IMG/VR virus record: IMGVR_UViG_3300020220_005081
Location: 1-64,000 of that record
Source: a virus
Direction: 5' to 3' (one strand)
DNA: 64,000 nucleotides
Both the position numbers and the translations under genes were made by a program. The notes beneath the pieces are model-generated. The model was not told the origin of the DNA, did not search any database, and saw nothing but the letters and a program-made list of their open reading frames with translations. Positions 57,831 to 64,000 of the stretch are shown one piece after another. The stretch's first letter is position 1. Each line of letters opens with the position of its first letter.

Positions 57831-59068
57831 AGACAAAATTACCCGTAGCATTAGTATATGGTTGGGATAGAATCGGAACCTTCGAATTAATTTCCGATGT
57901 TTACCATTGGGAAGGATTATCCGAAAAGGTTAAAGTTCATTCAAAAAAACACATTAACAACTTTCGACAAGATTTTATTGAACATGATCCAGATATTATA
58001 TTAACTATAGGTAAACAACTTCAATCTAATTTGGATTCATTGAACCGTAGAATAGTAACGATTGATGAAATATTTCCTGACAATGTAATCGCAAATATTA
58101 TTGTATGTGAAACTACATTCAGAAACTCTTCAAAAATTGCACCAAAATTTTCAATTTTTACACCAACTTACAAAACAGGTGAAAGAATCTATAGAACATA
58201 TGAAAGTTTATCCAACCAAACGTACACGGATTGGGAATGGATTATAGTCGATGACTCTCCTGATGAAGATACTTGGAATAATATACAACAGATTTCCTCT
58301 CAAGACTTCAGGGTTAAACCATATAAAGTCACACCTATCTCTAATGGAATCGTTGGTTTGGTAAAAAACAGAGCGTGTCATCTTAGTGAGGGAGAGTGGT
58401 TGGTGGAACTTGATCACGATGATTATCTTTTACCAACTTGTTTAGAAGAACTCGATAATGCATCAAAAAAATTTCCCGACGCTGGATTCATGTATTCAGA
58501 GGTTTGTGAATTATATGATGACGGCGAAATGAAATATTATACTGACATTTGGGGTGACCAAGGATACTCCAATCCTCGTAACACGTTTAACGTCGGTTAC
58601 GGGATACATCATTGGATAAAAAATGGGGTAGACAATTTTCTAAGTCACCGTTATTCTGATATTAACCCTTTATCAATAAGATACAATTTTTCGATGCCAA
58701 ATCACGTGAGAGCATGGAACAAGAATGTTTATCTGAAAGTAGGAGGCCACAATAAAAGATTACCTGTAGCAGATGATTATGAACTAATTGTGAGAACCTT
58801 CTTAGAGACAAAATTCATCCATGTAAAAAAACTTCTATATTTACAATACAACAACAGAAATAGCACAGTTGACAACAACGTAATTGATATCAATAGGAGA
58901 GCAAGGTTAATCAAGGATCATTTTGATCAAAAAATACACCAAAGGATTATTGATTTGGGTTTTAAGGATTGGATGTGGAATGAAGGTGAACATAGATCTC
59001 ACTTGGATTTCAAAGATAAATTGGTTTACAATGACCTTGAACAAGTCATGAATTACATCTATTTATAG
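57827..59068 (+). CDS. GT2 family glycosyltransferase
   Basis: A 413-residue protein. An N-terminal domain of about 105 residues (LPVALVYGWDRIGTFELISD) precedes a GT-A fold. FSIFTPTYKTGERIYRTYES, YTDWEWIIVDDSPDEDTWNN and GEWLVELDHDDYLLPTCLEE (D-x-D-D) are the nucleotide-sugar motifs. YLKVGGHNKRLPVADDYELI is the acceptor-side 'G-G-x-x-x-x-x-x-x-D-D/E-Y' motif. GT2 enzymes make beta-linkages from UDP or GDP sugars. It is coupled by a 4-nt overlap to the oxygenase at 57135, which points to modification of the same substrate. Confidence 0.92.
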   Translation: MKTKLPVALVYGWDRIGTFELISDVYHWEGLSEKVKVHSKKHINNFRQDFIEHDPDIILTIGKQLQSNLDSLNRRIVTIDEIFPDNVIANIIVCETTFRNSSKIAPKFSIFTPTYKTGERIYRTYESLSNQTYTDWEWIIVDDSPDEDTWNNIQQISSQDFRVKPYKVTPISNGIVGLVKNRACHLSEGEWLVELDHDDYLLPTCLEELDNASKKFPDAGFMYSEVCELYDDGEMKYYTDIWGDQGYSNPRNTFNVGYGIHHWIKNGVDNFLSHRYSDINPLSIRYNFSMPNHVRAWNKNVYLKVGGHNKRLPVADDYELIVRTFLETKFIHVKKLLYLQYNNRNSTVDNNVIDINRRARLIKDHFDQKIHQRIIDLGFKDWMWNEGEHRSHLDFKDKLVYNDLEQVMNYIYL

Positions 59069-59070
59069 TT

Positions 59071-59454
59071 GTGAAACTGTCTCTCAAAAATATAAGAAAA
59101 AATTTAAAACCGAACCAAGTAGGAATAACCAAGGACTTTTTGGAATTTCTACAGGATAATGCGCCCATTAATAAAGATCTTGTATTTGTTTTTCAAGACA
59201 AAAGAAATGAGTCGATTACAACAGGTAGTGAATCTAATGGTCGTATTGCTGTGTTCTGTAAAAGTAGAATTTTGATTGATATTCTCAGAACTATATCTCA
59301 TGAATGGATACACGCACTACAAAGTTCGGATCCAACGAAAATAAACCAGTCTGAGATTGATAGTGAAGCTGAAGCTAATACAATATCCGCATACCTTCTG
59401 AGAAAATTTTGTAAAGAGAATCCCGAAAACGAAACAGAACTTTATAAAGATTAA
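59071..59454 (+). CDS. HExxH metallopeptidase-like protein C
   Basis: A 127-residue protein starting at GTG 59071, two nt after the GT2 stop. ILRTISHEWIHALQSSDPTK contains HEWIH, and SEIDSEAEANTISAYLLRKF supplies a Glu at the spacing of the third ligand in short zincins such as ImmA/IrrE- or SprT-like domains. It is much smaller than the two HExxH proteins at 34369 and 35232 and shares with the first the H-x-S-D-P-T after the motif. Substrate unknown. Confidence 0.75.
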   Translation: MKLSLKNIRKNLKPNQVGITKDFLEFLQDNAPINKDLVFVFQDKRNESITTGSESNGRIAVFCKSRILIDILRTISHEWIHALQSSDPTKINQSEIDSEAEANTISAYLLRKFCKENPENETELYKD

Positions 59455-59455
59455 T

Positions 59456-59680
59456 ATGAAAACATACCGAAAACTATTGAGATTTATTTACGGAGTGCCT
59501 CAAAAACAATTGAATTGGACAGTCAAGGATTTTAAAATTGCCAAATCAATTTTAAAAAGATACGACCACCCATTCACATCAAAAAGATCCTTGTGGGATT
59601 ATTATAATTCTCCTTGGTACGAATCGACAGACATTCTTCAGGCGGCAAATAATATTATTCGTAGTCCTTTACCCAAATAA
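59456..59680 (+). CDS. hypothetical basic 74-residue protein
   Basis: Product MKTYRKLLRFIYGVPQKQLN then WTVKDFKIAKSILKRYDHPF and SLWDYYNSPWYESTDILQAA. Basic and aromatic; no family is recognised. Its end overlaps the 3' end of the convergent gene at 59655 by 26 nt. Confidence 0.68.
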   Translation: MKTYRKLLRFIYGVPQKQLNWTVKDFKIAKSILKRYDHPFTSKRSLWDYYNSPWYESTDILQAANNIIRSPLPK

Positions 59681-59954
59681 CATCGGTACAACATACCCTT
59701 ACTCCCAATAATTTTTCAGTTGCCCTACCAACTTTAATTTGAAGTGATCTAGCGGAATCTGCTCTCGAATTTATACTCATTTGACTATAAATTTTTATAC
59801 CATAAACCCAATCACACATTGCAGTTTTGTGTTGAGACCCAAAGACAAAAAAAACTTCAATTTTGTCAATATCAGAAAACTCATTCAATTTAAGCAAAGT
59901 ATTAAAACCTCCTTGAAGAAATCTCTTCATCTTTTCATTTCCTTCATTAGACAT
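59655..59954 (-). CDS. hypothetical 99-residue protein
   Basis: A minus-strand gene; product MSNEGNEKMKRFLQGGFNTL then KIEVFFVFGSQHKTAMCDWV and SINSRADSARSLQIKVGRAT. Possibly alpha/beta. No family is recognised. A TATATTTATA motif lies 17-26 nt upstream on its strand. Confidence 0.65.
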   Translation of the reverse strand: MSNEGNEKMKRFLQGGFNTLLKLNEFSDIDKIEVFFVFGSQHKTAMCDWVYGIKIYSQMSINSRADSARSLQIKVGRATEKLLGVRVCCTDVIWVKDYE

Positions 59955-59970
59955 AAATCTTAGTTATCAT

Positions 59971-59980
59971 TATAAATATA
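59971..59980 (-). promoter_or_regulatory. TATATTTATA motif before 59954
   Basis: The palindromic form TATATTTATA/TATAAATATA lies between the divergent starts at 59954 and 60000, so it could serve either gene. Confidence 0.4.
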
Positions 59981-59999
59981 AAATACAAGAGTAATAAAA

Positions 60000-60185
60000 A
60001 TGAATAGAGTCAAACAAATGGGAATCTTCATTCCGATTGAAATCGGAGATGTCATTCTAACAGGAAGATTCAAAAATAAAAAAACCATAGTCAAATCAAT
60101 TGGGGTTGATGAATATGGTATGCCCACCATCAATGGTAAAAGGGCATTAAATTTTAGAATTCCACCAAAACAAGAAAAAAAATGA
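60000..60185 (+). CDS. small conserved phage protein
   Basis: A 61-residue protein: MGIFIPIEIGDVILTGRFKN then KKTIVKSIGVDEYGMPTING. The 'F-I-P-x-E-x-G-D-x-I-L-x-G-(K/R)-F-K-N-K-x-x-x-V-K-x-I-G-x-D-E-x-G-x-P-T-I-N-G' pattern is a small beta-domain I associate with many large phages, with no known function. It overlaps the sulfotransferase by 4 nt. Confidence 0.82.
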   Translation: MNRVKQMGIFIPIEIGDVILTGRFKNKKTIVKSIGVDEYGMPTINGKRALNFRIPPKQEKK

Positions 60186-60832
60186 ATTTTATACACTCTG
60201 AACAAACTGTGTGGATTCTACCTGAAAGAACTGCCACAAGAACAATAGGTCAATTATTGAATTTTTGGGAGGTCCAGATTTATGAAGGTAATGAATATAA
60301 GACTTGTATACCCAATAAAAACATAAATGGAGAATTCTCTCAAGGATTAAGACATGAATGGACCATTCCTGAATTATACCATCATTATGACATCTTACTC
60401 AATGTAAGAAACCCGTATACAAGAATGAAAAGTTATTATTATTCACTTTTCTTGAAAAACGACTGTTATGGTTCTGATTGTGATATGTCATTCATAGAGT
60501 TTTCGAAAAAGTTTGTGAGATATGACGGTGGTATGTTAAACCATTTTCAATTCGAAAAGGTATATTCTGAAATAAAACCTCCCAAACATGTTATAAGGTT
60601 CGAATATCTCGATGAGGATTTGAAAAAAATATCTTTCATCAATCAAAAAATCCAAACTTCCCAAGAATTCAAACAAGAATGGAATAGAGTTGTAACAAAC
60701 AATATATTCACAAAAGAAACAAATAACCAATCTTACAAATACACACAAGAAGAGGCCGAATACATTTACGATAAATTTGAAGAACAATTTGAAATATTTG
60801 GTTATGACAGAAACAGTTGGAAGTATTTATAA
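60182..60832 (+). CDS. sulfotransferase-like protein 2
   Basis: A 216-residue protein. VWILPERTATRTIGQLLNFW is the phosphosulfate loop (PxRTxTxT), YDILLNVRNPYTRMKSYYYS the RNPY-R 3'-phosphate motif, KHVIRFEYLDEDLKKISFIN the conserved 'E-x-L-x-x-D' segment, and YIYDKFEEQFEIFGYDRNSW the C-terminal 'F-G-Y-x-x-x-S-W'. It resembles Sulfotransfer_2 carbohydrate sulfotransferases and shares its C-terminal form with the protein at 50569. It probably uses PAPS; the acceptor is unknown. Confidence 0.82.
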   Translation: MNFIHSEQTVWILPERTATRTIGQLLNFWEVQIYEGNEYKTCIPNKNINGEFSQGLRHEWTIPELYHHYDILLNVRNPYTRMKSYYYSLFLKNDCYGSDCDMSFIEFSKKFVRYDGGMLNHFQFEKVYSEIKPPKHVIRFEYLDEDLKKISFINQKIQTSQEFKQEWNRVVTNNIFTKETNNQSYKYTQEEAEYIYDKFEEQFEIFGYDRNSWKYL

Positions 60833-60834
60833 TC

Positions 60835-62847
60835 ATGAGTAATAAAATTCATGAGAAATTAGAAGACATAAAAGGCACCCCGCTTTACCATCACACCTCG
60901 GAGGAGAGAGCATTATCTATTCTCAAACAAGATAAACTTAGAGGAAGCCTTCCCGGTGATGATTATTTGGAATTGGATAAGAGGGTAAAAAATAGTCCTT
61001 ACCAATCCGTTGTGTCATTCACGAGAGATAAAAACTTTATACCCGGTCTTAGTATAGGATCTTCATTAGAGCCTCCGAAGGATTTGAATGTAATATTAGT
61101 TCTTGATAGAGATAAATTGAGGACTAAGTATAAAATAGAGTCATTCAATTATTCTTCAATGGATCCTGATTTCAAAAATTTACCTTATAATAAAAACGAA
61201 GAAACAGAAGAAAGAGTTCTCACCAAATATATTTATCCTTTAAACAAATACCTCATCAAAATCATCTATAAAGGTGGTAGTACAAAATTTAAAAAAGAAT
61301 TGGAAAAGATATTGAAAGATAAAACCAAAGAAACCACGGGAAAAGTATCAAGTGGGGAGTTCTCAGATCCATTATTTTCAGGAGAAGAACCAAAGTCGGT
61401 AAACGAACAATTTTATAAAGAATTTTTGGATAAAATATTAAAAATTCCTGAATACATATCTTCAATTATTAAAATTTATAATTTATCAAAATACAAATCT
61501 AAAATTGAATTTTCTAAAGATGATGTAAAACAAGATGCTTATAGACATATTTTAGCATCTGCCTTATTTACAAAAATTATTGGTCCCAAATTGACATCAG
61601 GTTTAGGTAATGTTAATGAAGTTTTAGGAGCTTTGAAAAATTTGTTTTCGAAAGGTGAATTTGATAGTGGATGGGTAATGGATGAAAAAAATAATAATAT
61701 AGGTATAAATTTAGCCTTGAAAAATTTAGATAAGGGTCAAGACTTCTTCGAGAAATCTATTAAAAAAATTGTTACTGACGGGAATTTCTTCGATGAAGAC
61801 GGAAAACTTTACAATAATAATATTCTTAGGAAAAAAGAGACAAAGAAGGATGTAGTAAAAGAACAAGAAAAGATGGACAAAATACCGAAGGTAGCCATCA
61901 AAATTTTCAAATACATAGATGATCTTAGAGCCAAAAACCCAAATTACAAGTTAAAAAAACAAGTAGAGGAGTTAATTTCAAAAACACTTGAAATTATGGG
62001 TATGGATGCAGGATTGAGTAAATATTACTCAGAACTTTACTTTGCAAACAAATCCAAAAATAAAAGGTATGAGGATTTAGGACCTGAGGAAATTCTTGAT
62101 CCAAGAACACTTCAGGGCAAAACCACCACCAACCCAGACTCTTTCAAGTACACAAAGGCGTTGCTTCCTTTCAGAGGAAGTAATATTTCGGGATTTTGGG
62201 AAACTGATAAGTCAGGTGGAAACGTGTATGTTGTTCTCTCTTATGGATGGTATCCAATCTTTCTCTATAAGGAGGGAAGATGGTATCAGGTGGTTGATAA
62301 TTATTCTTCATCAACGTCAAAACAAATATGGAACTCCGATCCGACTCAACTAAAAGCGAAATGGGATAAGGATTTAAATGTGCCTGTTTATTTACTTACG
62401 CCAAAAGAAATGGATGCTCTCAGGAGAGGGGCAAAACACCAAGAAATAATTGAAGGAAAATTAAAAAAATTAATTGGGTCAAAAGAAGAACTACAGAAGA
62501 AAAGAGCACAGTTTGCGAAAACATGGGGATGGCCAATAGACACCAATGAAATACAAACTAAAATTAAATTCAAGATCAAAGATCTTTTCGAAAAAGATGG
62601 TAAGGTTGTAATCGAAATTGACATACAAGACGTAAAAAAAAGACAGGGTGAAATTGGTGTTGATACTCCTGAAAATTATCTAAAAGGTGAACTTTTAGGA
62701 ATAACCAAAGAGAAAGTTGAAAGAGCTGTAAAAGAAAACTTTCTTAGAAATTTCAGAGAATATCTTGGACCAAGAGTATTAGATTTTTCAAGGGATCCCG
62801 AAAATATATTGATTGATTTTAAATTCAATCACCTGAAAAAAGTTTAG
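60835..62847 (+). CDS. ADP-ribosyltransferase-like multidomain protein
   Basis: A 670-residue protein from ATG 60835. The N-terminus GTPLYHHTSEERALSILKQD then SVVSFTRDKNF resembles ADP-ribosyltransferase/RNA-phosphotransferase-like folds ('l-Y-H-x-T-s ... I-L-k ... v-S-f-T-R-d'). The middle (DAYRHILASALFTKIIGPKL then SGWVMDEKNNNIGINLAL) looks like a DUF6973-type domain ('D-A-x-R-H-x-x-x-x-A-l ... M-D-x-x-N-N-x-i-G'). Near 440-510, LPFRGSNISGFWETDKSGGN, VYVVLSYGWYPIFLYKEGRW and YSSSTSKQIWNSDPTQ form a third domain. The C-terminus is helical. It could be a virion-packaged effector; the activity is unproven. Confidence 0.72.
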   Translation: MSNKIHEKLEDIKGTPLYHHTSEERALSILKQDKLRGSLPGDDYLELDKRVKNSPYQSVVSFTRDKNFIPGLSIGSSLEPPKDLNVILVLDRDKLRTKYKIESFNYSSMDPDFKNLPYNKNEETEERVLTKYIYPLNKYLIKIIYKGGSTKFKKELEKILKDKTKETTGKVSSGEFSDPLFSGEEPKSVNEQFYKEFLDKILKIPEYISSIIKIYNLSKYKSKIEFSKDDVKQDAYRHILASALFTKIIGPKLTSGLGNVNEVLGALKNLFSKGEFDSGWVMDEKNNNIGINLALKNLDKGQDFFEKSIKKIVTDGNFFDEDGKLYNNNILRKKETKKDVVKEQEKMDKIPKVAIKIFKYIDDLRAKNPNYKLKKQVEELISKTLEIMGMDAGLSKYYSELYFANKSKNKRYEDLGPEEILDPRTLQGKTTTNPDSFKYTKALLPFRGSNISGFWETDKSGGNVYVVLSYGWYPIFLYKEGRWYQVVDNYSSSTSKQIWNSDPTQLKAKWDKDLNVPVYLLTPKEMDALRRGAKHQEIIEGKLKKLIGSKEELQKKRAQFAKTWGWPIDTNEIQTKIKFKIKDLFEKDGKVVIEIDIQDVKKRQGEIGVDTPENYLKGELLGITKEKVERAVKENFLRNFREYLGPRVLDFSRDPENILIDFKFNHLKKV

Positions 62848-63152
62848 TAAACTTCATGGCTTTCTTCTTCATAGAAGTCGGCTTCACCCCACTCAGTTGC
62901 TGGATGAGATTCCCATTCGAAGTTTTTGTTAAACCAATTGAACATCAAATCACCAGCATTTTCTCCGAACAAAGTTGTCATTTTTTCTAAGAAGAAAGGG
63001 TTAATAGATAGATAATCTCCGAATGTATCAAAATATCTTGCCCCGTCACCAAATACAACAATATCACCGAAATCATCAACACGCCAAGTAAACTCATCCA
63101 TGTATTTGTTGAATACTGACTGTAATCTATCTTCTGTGATTAAATAATTCAT
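62844..63152 (-). CDS. hypothetical protein with ITE N-terminus
   Basis: A 102-residue minus-strand protein: MNYLITEDRLQSVFNKYMDE then FTWRVDDFGDIVVFGDGARY and an acidic C-terminus. The N-terminal LITE matches the (L/I)-x-E pattern seen in other genes. It converges on the gene at 60835 with a 4-nt overlap of stops. No family is recognised. Confidence 0.7.
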   Translation of the reverse strand: MNYLITEDRLQSVFNKYMDEFTWRVDDFGDIVVFGDGARYFDTFGDYLSINPFFLEKMTTLFGENAGDLMFNWFNKNFEWESHPATEWGEADFYEEESHEVY

Positions 63153-63157
63153 ATTGA

Positions 63158-63166
63158 TTATAAATA
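63158..63166 (-). promoter_or_regulatory. TATTTATAA motif before 63152
   Basis: On the minus strand TATTTATAA lies 5 nt upstream of the ATG at 63152, back to back with the plus-strand motif at 63175. Confidence 0.4.
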
Positions 63167-63174
63167 GGTTGATT

Positions 63175-63185
63175 TATATTTATCA
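63175..63185 (+). promoter_or_regulatory. TATATTTATCA motif before 63188
   Basis: TATATTTATCA ends 2 nt before ATG 63188. Two oppositely oriented motifs fill the 35-nt divergent gap. Confidence 0.45.
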
Positions 63186-63187
63186 GT

Positions 63188-63805
63188 ATGGAAAGATACC
63201 ATTTTGATTTCAAAAAACTACTTGATGACGGCATTATATTCCTCACTCAATGTATGGATCTTAGTACAGGAGAAATGTGTAAACCTGAAATAGATCCAAT
63301 GACGGGAGAATATTCTGATCCCCGCGATTTTTCCAATTTGATAACACTATACAATATTCAAAACCCTGTAGCTGGCACACAGGATCATATTTTTAAAGCA
63401 ATGAGGAATCTGAGACCTGACCTTGTTGACCAATGGCAGGCAGATCAAAAAAACCTTGTCGATGCAAAATACAATCAGATATTATGGGGTATAAATCAGA
63501 AGAACAAAAGACCTGAAGATTACACTATCGATAGACCAAAAAAAGAAATTAAAAGAATAAGCGATATTATATCGGGCCAAGATGCTTACGCCCAAAATAC
63601 AACGCCTGATATTTCCCTTTACGACACACAAAGGTTTCCATACCACGAGTCTGTAAAAGAAAAAGAAATTAAATGTAGAGAATGTGGGTGGAAATGGAAA
63701 AAAGACGATGGTGGTTTAGATCCTTATATTTGTCATAAATGTGGTTACAATAACGAGAAATATTACATTAACAAGAATGACACCCACGTTCCATCTAAGA
63801 TTTAG
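63188..63805 (+). CDS. hypothetical protein with C-terminal zinc ribbon
   Basis: A 205-residue protein. The C-terminal IKCRECGWKWKKDDGGLDPY then ICHKCGYNN is a zinc ribbon (CxxC-x16-CxxC) of a kind fused to many phage proteins. The N-terminal part (MERYHFDFKKLLDDGIIFLT, MTGEYSDPRDFSNLITLYNI) is unassigned, and the middle is basic and disordered. It may bind nucleic acid or be a virion internal protein. Confidence 0.75.
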   Translation: MERYHFDFKKLLDDGIIFLTQCMDLSTGEMCKPEIDPMTGEYSDPRDFSNLITLYNIQNPVAGTQDHIFKAMRNLRPDLVDQWQADQKNLVDAKYNQILWGINQKNKRPEDYTIDRPKKEIKRISDIISGQDAYAQNTTPDISLYDTQRFPYHESVKEKEIKCRECGWKWKKDDGGLDPYICHKCGYNNEKYYINKNDTHVPSKI

Positions 63806-63832
63806 TCAGAGAGTTTCAAAGAAAAAATAGAA

Positions 63833-63976
63833 TCAAGTTCTACTTTTGTTGTTAAAAAACTTGGTCAGTAAATAAGCACACAACCAAACAAAAACAAATA
63901 TTTCACCAGTTACGGGTGTTCCTACCACCCTGAAGGCTAAACAAAAAATACCTGTTACGACAAAAGATTTGATCAT
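63833..63976 (-). CDS. small two-span membrane protein
   Basis: A 47-codon minus-strand frame from ATG 63976: MIKSFVVTGIFCLAFRVVGT then PVTGEIFVFVWLCAYLLTKF, two hydrophobic segments with a basic tail FNNKSRT. The composition is typical of the small membrane proteins of this genome. Nothing else is seen between here and the window end. Confidence 0.6.
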   Translation of the reverse strand: MIKSFVVTGIFCLAFRVVGTPVTGEIFVFVWLCAYLLTKFFNNKSRT

Positions 63977-64000
63977 AATATTTGATTTTATTTGCTAATA

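Noticed and set aside
1-64000. Integrated prophage or bacterial chromosome segment
   Set aside because: No integrase, attachment-like repeats or core bacterial genes are visible; gene density, overlaps and fibre/lysis genes favour a phage genome.

Overview
The window looks like part of a large double-stranded DNA phage genome whose host is probably a member of the Bacteroidetes. It is AT-rich and densely packed, with many 1-8 nt start/stop overlaps. It carries tail-fibre proteins with S74 intramolecular chaperones, an amidase, spanin-like genes, a phage-borne sigma factor and DnaJ. The host guess rests on repeated -7 boxes of the Bacteroidetes form TAnnTTTG (at 8, 4712, 17664, 39922, 42723, 48377, 51287, 55024, 55839), the near absence of Shine-Dalgarno sequences, a Bacteroidetes-type Hc1 histone-like protein and a short SigA-like sigma factor. 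No terminase, capsid or polymerase gene is in view, so this is only a segment.

Layout. 0-7 kb: secreted or outer-membrane proteins, a UvrC-like nuclease, a DNA glycosylase-like protein and the sigma factor. 7-16.5 kb: small membrane proteins, a lysis-like cassette, acidic structural-type proteins, an Hc1-like protein and DnaJ. 16.6-25.4 kb: Dam-like methylase, an LRR protein, a 920-residue collagen-type glycosyltransferase fusion, a PcfJ-like protein, thioredoxin and glutaredoxin. 25.5-34.4 kb: three consecutive giant collagen-like fibres. 34.4-41 kb: two HExxH proteins, acidic proteins and a GT11 glycosyltransferase. 41-47.5 kb: small conserved genes, an APS-kinase-like enzyme, an adenylyltransferase-like enzyme, a second DNA methylase, a DHH phosphoesterase and a cobalamin adenosyltransferase. 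47.5-49.7 kb: DUF192 and Nudix genes, then an initiator-type tRNA followed by about 1 kb of densely structured non-coding RNA ending in a strong terminator. 49.7-64 kb: SPFH protein, two sulfotransferases, two 2-oxoglutarate/Fe(II) oxygenases, a GT2 enzyme, thioesterase, zinc-finger proteins and an ADP-ribosyltransferase-like multidomain protein.

Two things stand out. First, the genes together suggest a phage-encoded pathway that decorates collagen. Three Gly-X-Y fibres carry Lys almost only in the Y position. One protein joins a GT25 domain (the family of collagen galactosyltransferases) to a glucosyltransferase plus accessory region resembling animal lysyl hydroxylase 3, with a methyltransferase inserted in it. 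The hydroxylase domain missing from that protein may be supplied by separate oxygenases at 54386 and 57135, the latter coupled to a GT2 gene. GT11, sulfotransferases and an APS kinase could extend or sulfate the glycans. Second, 48.70-49.68 kb looks like a giant ornate RNA of the GOLLD/ROOL type next to a phage initiator tRNA.

Other themes are a paralogous family with a W-C-T-S / F-M-D-K-D-D core joined to different repeat domains (MORN, LRR, acidic coiled coil), and a set of proteins whose N-termini end in an (L/I)-x-E motif like T4 capsid-targeting propeptides. A second recurring signal, TATATTTAT just upstream of many genes on either strand, may be a phage-specific promoter. All functions are inferred from reading the sequence; no database search was run.
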